NCBI RefSeq assembly: GCF_000316115.1 | Contig: NZ_JH993797.1 | Coordinates: 6,979,961 to 7,043,960, forward strand | Direction of reading: 5' to 3' | Source of the DNA: Leptolyngbya sp. PCC 7375 | Lineage (GTDB): Bacteria > Cyanobacteriota > Cyanobacteriia > Phormidesmidales > Phormidesmidaceae | Length of the DNA: 64,000 bases | Part shown: positions 44,626 to 53,790 of the stretch, one piece after another | Layout of the letters: each line of letters begins with the position of its first letter | Position numbering within the stretch: position 1 is the stretch's first letter | The notes under the pieces: model-generated | Database searches by the model: none | What the model was told of the DNA's origin: nothing | The model's input: the letters and a program-made list of their open reading frames with translations, nothing else | Position numbers and translations under genes: made by a program

Positions 44626-46707
44626 ATGGCTCAGTTGATGATGCATGCCAACGTATTGAAGCGCTTTCATAAGCTACCAACTAAGGTGCAAAAGAAAGTC
44701 GCTACATTTTTCGAACGGTTTCAAGAAGATCCTTGGGATCCTGCCATTGGCCTCCATGGCCTTAAGGCCACCATGTTAGATGAAAAGGTGCGGGGAGCGG
44801 ACTTACCGGATGGATATCGCGCCATTGTGATTGCACCTAACAAAGGTGAAACGTTTCTACTGGTTCATATCGACTCCCATGACCGCGCCTACGACTGGGC
44901 TAAAAACAAACGCTTTGAGGTTCATGGCAGCACTGGTGCTTTTCAGATATTTGATGTTCAAGAAACCATTGCTGCTGTAGATAAAACAACAGCAGCAACA
45001 CCTGAGACTACCGAAAATTATTATCCCATTAGCAAACTCAGCGATGAAGAGTTATTTCAGGCTGGGGTACCCGAACCACTGATTCCTGCTATTCGTCAAA
45101 TTAAAAGTGACCACGAACTCGAAGCCCTAAGCACCTATCTCCCAGCAGAGAGTGCAGAAGTCTTAACTGGTATTGCGGCTGGCCTTTCCCTGGATGAGGC
45201 TTTAGCTCAGGTAATGGGCAATGATATTACAGAAACCGTTATCTCCAATATCGAGGGACCTGGAGACTTCTCTCAACTGCCTGAGCGCATCAATCGTGAT
45301 TTGGTCATCATCGATGGAGAAGAGCAGCTCAGGGAAATTTTTGAGGGCGGCACGCTTGATGAATGGCGAGTTTTTCTCCATCCTCGTCAACGGAAAATTG
45401 TTGAGCGGAAAGTCAATGGCCCCATGAGCATTTCAGGGGCAGCAGGTACAGGTAAGACTGTAGCCCTTATGCATCGAGCCGTTCATCATGCACAACAGCT
45501 TGAAAATACTAAAGATAAAATATTACTCGTTACGTTTACAACCAATCTAGCAATTACGATCAAAAACTACATTCAACGAATGGATGCAAATGTAGCTGAT
45601 TGCATTGAAGTCACCCACCTCAATCAGCTAGCCCGTACCATCTGTATTCGAGGCGGCTGGAAAGGTCGAATAGCCTCCCCTGAAGAAATTAAAGAGCTAT
45701 GGAAGGACGTGTGGGACGATCCAACCATGACCAATCTCCCCATGACAACAGACGAATTAAAAAAAGAGTTTGATTTAGTCGTTGATGCCAATGGCATCAC
45801 TTCAGAAGAAGACTACCTCACTACCGTCAGAACGGGACGGCCCCGGCTTGGTCGAAAACAGCGTCGAGCCGCTTGGTCAGTGTTTCAACTGTACAGGCGT
45901 CTTCTACTCAAAAGAAATCTACTGACCTTTGAAGGTGCAGTTCACCAGGCACGGCTAGTTGTTGAAAATGAAAGCTTTCCAAAATATCGACATGTTCTAG
46001 CTGACGAAGTTCAAGACTTTAGCCTGGAAGCATTACGATTACTCGCAGCACTTAGCCCCATTCAAGAAGGTCTAACCGACCCATTAAGTGTTGCAGGCGA
46101 TGGACACCAACGCATTTATCGAACCAAAGTCCCCTTAAGCCGTGCTGGCATTGAGGTCCGTGGCCGCTCCTCTCGCCTCAAAGTTAACTATCGCACCAGT
46201 GCACAAATTCGCCAATTTGCAGAGTCTATTTTGAAAGGTGTAGAAGTAGACGATCTCGATCAGGGCCAAACCACTACCATTGGTGACAGTTCAGTCTTTA
46301 CAGGCCCTGACCCTGAGATACATTCATGCTCTGACGCTCAATCAGAGGCAAAAATTATTACATCCTGGGTCAAAGAACTGGTTGCCAGTCAAGAGTTTGA
46401 ACCCCATGAAATTTGCATTACCCCCTATAAGCCAGATATTGTTACAACGCTACTAGCAGAAGGGTTCAAAACCTATGAGTTAATGCCACGACAAGCAGAC
46501 CCTGGTGCAGAAGAACCGGGAGTACGTTTAGGCACGATGAAACGCATCAAAGGACTAGAGTTCCGAGCCATTATCATGGCTTGCTTTGAGCAAACCGATG
46601 CCATGAATAACCTGACCTCTGCTGACATTATTGATCGCTGTGAGCGCTATGTCGCTGCCACCAGAGCCCGTGAAAGGCTGTTGATTTGTATGAGCACCTC
46701 AAAGTGA
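44626..46707 (+). CDS. UvrD-like helicase with N-terminal RelE-like domain
   Basis: Residues 1-100 resemble a RelE/ParE-type fold (VLKRFHKLPTKVQKKV, then GYRAIVIA and LLVHIDSHDRAYDWA), fused to a superfamily 1 helicase. Walker A SGAAGTGKTVALM is near 270, LADEVQDFSLEALR near 455, VNYRTSAQIRQF near 520 and GTMKRIKGLEFRAI near 640, with TRARERLLI at the end. The start ATG follows GGAG at good spacing, 16 bp after the giant helicase, so the two are an operon. Such UvrD proteins with a RelE-like head occur beside restriction and DISARM-like genes. The head is unlikely to be a free toxin, since no antitoxin is present. Probably a DNA unwinding partner in target processing. Confidence 0.78.
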   Translation: MAQLMMHANVLKRFHKLPTKVQKKVATFFERFQEDPWDPAIGLHGLKATMLDEKVRGADLPDGYRAIVIAPNKGETFLLVHIDSHDRAYDWAKNKRFEVHGSTGAFQIFDVQETIAAVDKTTAATPETTENYYPISKLSDEELFQAGVPEPLIPAIRQIKSDHELEALSTYLPAESAEVLTGIAAGLSLDEALAQVMGNDITETVISNIEGPGDFSQLPERINRDLVIIDGEEQLREIFEGGTLDEWRVFLHPRQRKIVERKVNGPMSISGAAGTGKTVALMHRAVHHAQQLENTKDKILLVTFTTNLAITIKNYIQRMDANVADCIEVTHLNQLARTICIRGGWKGRIASPEEIKELWKDVWDDPTMTNLPMTTDELKKEFDLVVDANGITSEEDYLTTVRTGRPRLGRKQRRAAWSVFQLYRRLLLKRNLLTFEGAVHQARLVVENESFPKYRHVLADEVQDFSLEALRLLAALSPIQEGLTDPLSVAGDGHQRIYRTKVPLSRAGIEVRGRSSRLKVNYRTSAQIRQFAESILKGVEVDDLDQGQTTTIGDSSVFTGPDPEIHSCSDAQSEAKIITSWVKELVASQEFEPHEICITPYKPDIVTTLLAEGFKTYELMPRQADPGAEEPGVRLGTMKRIKGLEFRAIIMACFEQTDAMNNLTSADIIDRCERYVAATRARERLLICMSTSK

Positions 46708-46765
46708 AAAGACTTTTCTCCGAAATCAATATAAAGTCATAATCTTGCAAACAAGTCGTGAGGAC

Positions 46766-49700
46766 TCACACAGCCTTTTCGATAGCACCTAAAGTCTTCA
46801 AGGCTGACTTTTTTCCTGGCGATAAGCCTTTGACACCAGTAATGTCCATACCTTCATAAGGCCTATCGGGTGTAATTATTTTTAAGCACTCTGCTTGATT
46901 AATATCCCACATTCTTATTGTGCCGTCCTCACTAGAACTTATGACGACTGAAGAGTTAGGAATCAAATTGAGAGAAGAAATCCAGTTATCGTGTCCTTTG
47001 AGAATATGCAAGCACTGACCACTATGGACATCCCATATTCTTATTGTGCGATCATGGCTTCCACTGATCAGTAAGTTTCCATCAGAATTGAACACTACAG
47101 CTTTTACTCGATCAGTATGACCTTCTAGGATGCGAGAGCATTCCATAGAAGTAAGATCCCAAAGTCTGATTGTGTGATCTCTGCTGCCACTGGCAAGTAC
47201 TTGTTCATCAGGGCTGAATGCAATACCCCACACACCGCTACTATGGCCCTCAAGTCTCCGAAAGCTGCCAAGCACATCTAAGTCCCACAACCCTATAGTC
47301 TTATCTTCACTGCCTGTCACAATCAGATTTTGAGTAGAACATATGGCAATAGAAGATATATTATCCTGATGTCCTGTAAAACTATGAAGACATTGACCAC
47401 TCTCAATATCCCAAAGTCTTAAAACTGCATCAACGCCGCCACTAATAATCAGCTTTCCTTGTCTATCAAAAACAAAATCCCTGATTCGTCCTGCATCATT
47501 TATGATCTTCTGGATAAGTTCTCCTGTTTCAACATTCCACAACTTGATGGATAAGTCACGATTATCTCCACTGCTAGTCGCTAGAACTTTTCCATCTGGA
47601 CTAAACTTGACAGGCCCTGACCAATTAGCATGATTGTTGATAACTTTTTGACATTGCCCAGTCTTTATGTCCCAAAACCTTAAAAGTGAATCTTTGCTGC
47701 CGCTAACGAAAATAGTCTTGTTAGGGTGTATGTCAACACATAGGAACAGATGAGCATACCCTTGAAAAGTACGAATACAGTTTCCAGAATTAATATCCCA
47801 AAACTTAACAGTTTGATCATCTCCTCCACTTACAAGATGTTTTCCATCAGACGAAACACGTATTGATCGGATCCAGCTAGAGTGTCCCGCCAGATTTTTA
47901 ATACATCTCCCTTGTCTTATATCCCAAATTTTAATGACTGAATCAAACCCAGCACTTATGCAATACTTACTGTCACGACTAAAACAAACAGAACGAATAA
48001 AGTCTGTATGTCCTTCCAAGACATGCGTGAGCATACCCGTTTCTATATTCAACAGGTATATTTTTCGATCATTTCCTCCACTAGCAAGGAATCGACCATC
48101 TGTGCTGAAGGCTAAAGCATTGACTCTGCCGTGATGATAATCATGTACTTGAAGACATTCACCCGTTCTAACATCCCAAATCTTTAACTTAGAATCATCA
48201 CCACCTGTGGCGATCTTATGGCCTGTTGAATCATAATCTACAGAGAAAATCCATGCAGCATGGCCGTCTAAACTATGTTCACAGTTACCGTTAAAATCCC
48301 AGATTTTGATACTGCCGTCGTTACTGACACTGACAATTCTATCTCCGCTAGGTGAGATACATAAACAGCGAATTCGTCCAATATGTCCTTTAATGATTTG
48401 AAGACAATTCCAAGTAGACACCTTCCATATACGAATTTCTCTATCATCTCCAGCACTAACAATATGCCTGCCATCAGGGGTAAATGCTAGAGTTCTAACC
48501 CAATTAGTATGTCCTTCTAACGTAGCTGTTACAGTGCCAGTTGCAGTATTCCAGATAAATATTCGACCACTGGCCTCTGCTGCTGCCACGAATTTATTGT
48601 CCGGACTGAAACAAGCAGCCAAAATAGTACCTAATGGCTCTATAAAAGAAGAATTTTTTATAATAGAATTAATAAATCTTGTTTTACGTAAACTGGCGTT
48701 AGAAAAATCACCGCCAATGATGACACAATTGCTTAGATCTACGCCCTCTAACGCTATAGGGTTTTGGTCAGTGAGTAGTTTTAAGACATTTCCACATAGA
48801 TATCGTATTTCATGCTCAGAACCTTGCTTAGAGTCAAAAATGACTTGCAATAATCTACTTTCTCCAACTTTACCTTTGATAATTAAAGGCTGTATTAAAT
48901 CCATTACAGCCTTTGATATGGGTAACGTCCCAAATGTTTTACTTATTTTTTCTATAGGTTCTGGACAGAACTCACTGATTTCAGAAGCCCTAGCCTCTTG
49001 CTGCAATACCGATGTGAAGGAAAAATAGTCAGACCACCTATATTTTCTGTCAATTGACTGAGTAATAGGACTTTCCTGAGAACATCGGATCAAATCAACA
49101 AAATCTTCTTCTAAAACTCCTAACTCCGCAGCAAATTTATAGGCTACAAAAAACTCCAATAGAGAACGGTGTGCAGGTGTATAGTCACCATCAGCATTAC
49201 GAATTAACATAGTCTGGCCCATCATATCGTAATGCCAGTGATCGAGATCTTTCTCCTTCTCAACTGCAGCACCAAATAGTTTGCGAATACGATCAGGAAA
49301 CTCTCGATAGTTAATACTCATACGATCTGTGCTAAGCATTTCCCAAGACAGCTCACACATAAAATAGAGCTTGTCTGCCATAGAGGTAAATGTTCGCTCA
49401 GCCTTAATATCACGCTCCATTTTGTGACGCACAGCATAGAGATAGATTCGAGACATGTCTACTGGCTTACCCGCTTCAATGTCCGGTAAAGCCTCTAAAA
49501 TCAATTCTGTCAGCACAGGACGACGCGCCAGATCAAGCAATTGAGGATTATTTATGATTTGATCTACCGTTGCCGTTTTTGCCTGATACTCCAATACCTG
49601 ACGAATCTGCTGATCATTGAATTTCTCAAGTTCCAGCACTTCAAACTGGGGTGTTTCTCCAGTTAAGTCTCGGGTAGACGCTTGTAGCTCAGCATTCATC

Positions 49701-51226
49701 AGAGCACGACCTTCCTGGGCATCTGGAAAATGTTCAGTACGGCAGGTGAGAATAACTTTGGCACCAGGCACTACTACTTTAGCCAACTCCCAAAAGTTAT
49801 TAATCATCTCCTGACGATCAACACGAGCAGCCATTTCATCAAAGCCATCGAAAATCAACAGCAGTTTTCCCATGCGGTTGAGCTGCTCAAAAGCAGAATA
49901 ACCAGGAATGGGAATCTCATGCTTGCGGAAAAAGAATTCCGAAAATAACGATTCGACACTGACAGCTTTTGCGTAGTCCCGCAGAGGAATCACTAGTGGT
50001 AAACGAGGCCGATCTAGCCCCCTTTTCTGGGCTTCACGATAGTGCTGAAGAGCTTTCCAGGCGTAGTGAAGGGCAAACCAGGTTTTGCCTGTACCAAACT
50101 CACCTAAGACAGATATATGCTCCTTAACGGGGTCATCTAGCCAGAGGTCTATATACCCGTCGATCCAGCCATCACGATCATCGTAACGGCTGACACCGAT
50201 ACGTTGTTTAGTATCAGGGTCAACTTCTTCCTTGAGACAGGCCAGCGGCACGTACTTCTGAGCAATACCCCGTTTCTGAATCTCGGATTCTAGCCAGTTT
50301 AGGTAACCACTAAAGTCAGCATCTTGGTCAAGGAGTTCATCCAGGGTGTAGCAGCCCAGTCCATCGTTTTCTTCCTTGTTGACTTCATCTCGGGCAGCTC
50401 GACTAATGCGGCGGGCAGTGACTAGCCAACCTTCATCAGTGCGGTGGGTTTCAACGGCTTGCTTTAGATCCTCTACATCTCGCAGTCCAGCTTCTCCATC
50501 AATGCCACGTACCAGGATGCGATCGTACCTTCCCCGTCGTATCGGGATATTGATAATCCACTCAAAGTAGTCATCCTGCCAAACTTCGTGGGATTCAAAG
50601 CGAAAGCCTAGCGTTTCGAACCAGCCACGCATCTGCTGAGCTAGGGCAAATGCCTTACATTGTTCTGCACTAAAGGCTTCACCTGCTGGTAAAGCAGGAT
50701 TATCTTGAGCTGCTAAGCGTGCCATTTCGGTACGCATTCCCTCAAGAGTAGGCAAACGGCTCAAGCGCTCTTGTAAAGTGCCAATTTGCCGATGTAGGGA
50801 GTCCAGTTTTTGCTCAGCTAGAATTTCGGCTGGGGTACGAGTCCGTTTGGCGACTTCGATAAATACAGCTGCGAACTCGTAGAATTCCCGGCATACATCG
50901 ACATTATTGGCCTGGAGATCAGCCTGTAGAGGGTGATCGTCTAGAAAGGCTTCTCCGTTCTTCAGCAGGAGCGAGGGGCTATTACGTTCCAGGGCTTCAC
51001 GGAAAAGTGTCTGAATCTTATCCTGTCTGAAAATTTCCAGTACTGGACGAGGTTTGCCCACCCCATATTCCACCAGAGTATATCTGTAGACACCAGGAAA
51101 ATCCTCTGGTGGGTGCTCGGGATCAAGCTTTAGATGCTTGAGTAGCTTGATAATCCGCTCATTGCGGCTAACGCTCTCCATTGCAGTATCGAAGAGCATA
51201 TCTATCAGATTATCGAGTCCAAACAC
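46766..51226 (-). CDS. NACHT-WD40 STAND protein with REase-like N-terminal segment (1486 aa)
   Basis: The ATPase core has Walker A GEFGTGKTWFAL near residue 372, Walker B LLLIFDGFDEM near 458 and VILTCRTEHF. A short pentapeptide-like stretch (LSNCVIIGGDFSNASL) near 829 leads into 14 WD40 units from about 862 to 1450, ending at IRMWDINQAEC, enough for two seven-bladed propellers. The N-terminal 340 residues contain WFETLGFRFESHEVW and DDYFEWIINIPIRR, which may be a restriction-endonuclease-like effector, but the catalytic triad is not certain. It is the last gene of a minus-strand set whose two preceding members are broken by transposons. Inference: phage-sensing STAND effector. Confidence 0.82.
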   Translation of the reverse strand: MFGLDNLIDMLFDTAMESVSRNERIIKLLKHLKLDPEHPPEDFPGVYRYTLVEYGVGKPRPVLEIFRQDKIQTLFREALERNSPSLLLKNGEAFLDDHPLQADLQANNVDVCREFYEFAAVFIEVAKRTRTPAEILAEQKLDSLHRQIGTLQERLSRLPTLEGMRTEMARLAAQDNPALPAGEAFSAEQCKAFALAQQMRGWFETLGFRFESHEVWQDDYFEWIINIPIRRGRYDRILVRGIDGEAGLRDVEDLKQAVETHRTDEGWLVTARRISRAARDEVNKEENDGLGCYTLDELLDQDADFSGYLNWLESEIQKRGIAQKYVPLACLKEEVDPDTKQRIGVSRYDDRDGWIDGYIDLWLDDPVKEHISVLGEFGTGKTWFALHYAWKALQHYREAQKRGLDRPRLPLVIPLRDYAKAVSVESLFSEFFFRKHEIPIPGYSAFEQLNRMGKLLLIFDGFDEMAARVDRQEMINNFWELAKVVVPGAKVILTCRTEHFPDAQEGRALMNAELQASTRDLTGETPQFEVLELEKFNDQQIRQVLEYQAKTATVDQIINNPQLLDLARRPVLTELILEALPDIEAGKPVDMSRIYLYAVRHKMERDIKAERTFTSMADKLYFMCELSWEMLSTDRMSINYREFPDRIRKLFGAAVEKEKDLDHWHYDMMGQTMLIRNADGDYTPAHRSLLEFFVAYKFAAELGVLEEDFVDLIRCSQESPITQSIDRKYRWSDYFSFTSVLQQEARASEISEFCPEPIEKISKTFGTLPISKAVMDLIQPLIIKGKVGESRLLQVIFDSKQGSEHEIRYLCGNVLKLLTDQNPIALEGVDLSNCVIIGGDFSNASLRKTRFINSIIKNSSFIEPLGTILAACFSPDNKFVAAAEASGRIFIWNTATGTVTATLEGHTNWVRTLAFTPDGRHIVSAGDDREIRIWKVSTWNCLQIIKGHIGRIRCLCISPSGDRIVSVSNDGSIKIWDFNGNCEHSLDGHAAWIFSVDYDSTGHKIATGGDDSKLKIWDVRTGECLQVHDYHHGRVNALAFSTDGRFLASGGNDRKIYLLNIETGMLTHVLEGHTDFIRSVCFSRDSKYCISAGFDSVIKIWDIRQGRCIKNLAGHSSWIRSIRVSSDGKHLVSGGDDQTVKFWDINSGNCIRTFQGYAHLFLCVDIHPNKTIFVSGSKDSLLRFWDIKTGQCQKVINNHANWSGPVKFSPDGKVLATSSGDNRDLSIKLWNVETGELIQKIINDAGRIRDFVFDRQGKLIISGGVDAVLRLWDIESGQCLHSFTGHQDNISSIAICSTQNLIVTGSEDKTIGLWDLDVLGSFRRLEGHSSGVWGIAFSPDEQVLASGSRDHTIRLWDLTSMECSRILEGHTDRVKAVVFNSDGNLLISGSHDRTIRIWDVHSGQCLHILKGHDNWISSLNLIPNSSVVISSSEDGTIRMWDINQAECLKIITPDRPYEGMDITGVKGLSPGKKSALKTLGAIEKAV

Positions 51227-51350
51227 CCTAATTCTCCCAATGCTTCTTTCTAGTAAAACCTAGCCTTAGCATTGAAGGTGGATTTGTCCATAACTATTCA
51301 GATTTTGAATCATGTCAATACTGAAAAAGGGTTAAAGTCAGCATTTTATG

Positions 51351-52247
51351 TCATTGAAGTGGTGAACGCCCGATAACATTACCTGGTGGGCTATAGTTAC
51401 AAACCATTACATTTCCGTATCTTCTATGAGGTGCAACACCACACCCAAGTTCTGTAGTCCTTCTCCAAATCATCTGTGAATAATGACCGCAGGTTTCTCC
51501 TCTACGACATTGCCCACTAGAAAGATCAAAATCCTCTTTCTCACTAGACCATAGTCTTAACATCCGACCTACAGAATTGCCTGCAGCAATATTTTCTCCT
51601 GCACCACTGACGCCATTGCTGCCATCACTGTGCCTAAAGTCATTCTCACGAGAAAGTGTATCTGCCCATTCCTGAGCAGCACTCGCTAATTCAGGAGACC
51701 ATGATAGAGACGGAACATCGACTTCAGCTCGTAGCTCATTATGGGTATCCAGTATTTCTTGTTGAGTCTCAGTCAATTGTGATGTAATGGGAGGCTGGGC
51801 TTTCAGATTATCCAATAATGGTTTAACTTCTGAAGGCCAACTAGTTTCATCTAAGAAATCTTCGACTGATGGAGATTCAGACGCCTCACTTAAGTCCAAA
51901 GGGTCTGTGCCTCCTAACTCAGCAGACTGAATATAGCGATTTCCAGCATTAACATTGAAGATCGAACCATTCAAAGCAGTAATTCTAACTGCACCAACAA
52001 GCACATCGACCGCCACATCACCGTCTTTGTTGTAAACATGAATAAGAGTTACATCTTCTAAACGACTAATAGTAATTTGCTTAGAAGCGGCTTCATCAGA
52101 AATTTTAGGAGAGGATGACTTTTGTGCAATCGACTCTTCAACACTAACAATATTGGCAGTAACAGTATCACAGGCAGCTCCTACCTTTTCAAATCCCCAA
52201 CCAAAAAGACTAGAACCTGGCTGTTCTACCCAACAAGGGAATCTATA
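51351..52247 (-). pseudogene. 3' part of transposon-broken FecR-CAP protein (CAP domain)
   Basis: In frame from the transposon edge it reads YRFPCWVEQPGSSLFGWGFEK, a FecR-like part near VDVLVGAVRITALNGS, and a C-terminal CAP/SCP domain: HNELRAEVDVPSLSW, AAQEWAD, GENIA, CGHYSQMIW and MVCNYSPPGN. These are the four CAP signature elements. CAP proteins are secreted and often bind lipids or act as antimicrobials. With the 5' fragment at 53379-53756 the original protein would be 424 aa. The element removed (52250-53378) had duplicated only TA, and joining at that TA keeps the frame. Confidence 0.85.
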
Positions 52248-52249
52248 TA

Positions 52250-53378
52250 AGTAGGTTAGCCTAATTTTTTATAGGATAGAAAGAGTCAACCTGTACATCC
52301 TCTTTCTATCCGATGCCAGCACCATTGCGCATTACGTTAAGCGACCCCGAAGAAACGACATTGCGTGAACTCCGGAAAGCCAGTATGGTTCCATCTCGGG
52401 TGCGCGACCGAGCTCACATGTTGCTGCTCAATGCCGAGGGTTGGAGTGCGCCGACCATTGCGCAGATCCTGAAGTGTCACGAACATACGGTACGAGGGGT
52501 GATTAAAAAGTGGGAGAAAATCGGGCTGTGTGGGTTATGGGATAAGGGTGGACGAGGGAAAAAGCGGAGATGGCAACTGGCTGACCTTGAGTATCTCGAA
52601 GCGTGTATCAACGAGGAGGAACGCACGTATAACAGTGCTCAACTAGCCGTCAAACTCTGGGAGGAGCGCAAGGTGAGGCTCAGTGCAGACCGCATTCGAA
52701 AGCTGTTAAAAAAAAGGGCTACCGATGGAAGCGAACCCGTTGGAGCCACCGCAACCGCCAGGACCCGGACGCCAAACGACTCGCTCAAGCCCAGTTAATC
52801 GACCTCGAAGTCTTGGCAGCGATGGGGGTGATTCGCTTAAAGTATCTAGACGAAACAGGGTGCACTCAATGGACCCCTCAGAGCTATAGTTACAGCCGAG
52901 TCGGCGAACAGAAACGATTCGAACAAACCTCACGACGCGGTCAACGAGTGAGTATTTTAGGGGTCTGGGACCCAGATGAAAGCTTTGACTATGCCTTAAC
53001 CCTAGGTGGATTCAATGGGGAGAGTTACCTCGAATTTATGGATTGGCTGGCCACCAAAACGGCGAAAACCTTTGCCCAAACAGGGCAACTGACCTTTATC
53101 GTCCAAGATAATTGCTCTATCCATAAAGCTCAGGAGGTGCAAGCTGCTTGGCCTCGTTGGCGGGACCAAGGACTCTTCGTCCTATTTTTACCCCCATATT
53201 GCTCTGAATTGAATCCGATTGAGGGGCAATGGCATCAACTCAAAACCCATGAACTTGCTGGACGGATGTTCGAGTATGAAGACGAATTAGCTGAGGCCAT
53301 TATCGATGGCATGGTTGATCGCAGCCAACGCGGAGGATATGAGCTAGACCGTCTTATACTTAATTTCGCCTAGCTACT
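52250..53378 (+). mobile_element. IS630-family insertion in the FecR-CAP gene
   Basis: The 1129-bp element is flanked by the TA duplication (52248-52249 and 53379-53380), the IS630/Tc1 hallmark. Ends start AGTAGGTTAGCC on the left and AGTAGCTAGGCG on the right when read inward, imperfect repeats. The transposase needs a -1 frameshift at an A8 run. Confidence 0.85.
52313..53373 (+). CDS. IS630-family transposase, probably made by -1 frameshifting
   Basis: The first frame (161 aa) has a helix-turn-helix region (WSAPTIAQILKCHEHTV) and the second the DDE catalytic core: LKYLDETG, FIVQDNCSIH and PPYCSELNPIEG. The frames are offset by two bases (equal to -1) and meet at eight As, 52708-52715. A -1 slip there joins RKLLKKK to GYRWKRTRWSHR, the usual IS630 junction, giving about 353 aa. 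This is known programmed frameshifting in the family, so the element can be active despite the two frames. Confidence 0.85.
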
Positions 53379-53756
53379 TACAGTACTCGTTGATGCCCCT
53401 CCAACACGTACTACTGGATCAATAACTTGCTCTTGCTCCCGAAAAAGTATGTCTGCCCAAGAACTCGATCGTGGAGTAGTAGCAGCAACCCATAACTGAT
53501 CATTATTGTTGCTATTCATTCTGAAATCCCTGTTAGGGGTTATTCTCTGTTGCGCATTGCCATTCGGATAAACCCGAACAGTGCCTCGAATCTCACTAAA
53601 AGTTGCTACTGTAGGTCTTGGATTTTCAGCATAACCAGTTCTACTAGTATTTAGTAGAAAAATCAGAATCACACTGGTTAGCAAAACAAGTAACAGATAT
53701 CTGATTTTTTTGAAAAATTTAGAATATTTAGTAGGCAAAAACATGAAATCTCTCAC
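53379..53756 (-). pseudogene. 5' part of transposon-broken FecR-CAP protein (signal peptide and FecR start)
   Basis: A signal peptide or membrane anchor occupies residues 14-36 (KKIRYLLLVLLTSVILIF), with a likely signal-peptidase site after GYA, then a FecR-like region (EIRGTVRVYPNGNAQQRI) and a run of polar residues up to GGASTSTV. The frame runs into the IS630-type element and ends in its terminal repeat. The continuation is the CAP fragment at 51351-52247. The start lies 34 bp after the nSTAND1 gene, so the two were probably one operon. Confidence 0.85.
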
Positions 53757-53790
53757 AATGATTTTCGTGTCTCAAACAATAAACAACTAA

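Noticed and set aside
44626..44960. Separate RelE toxin gene
   Set aside because: The frame runs without a break into the UvrD helicase and no antitoxin is adjacent.
52313..52798. Two independent transposase genes in the IS630-type element
   Set aside because: Catalytic and DNA-binding parts are split at an A8 run in a way that is normal for programmed frameshifting.
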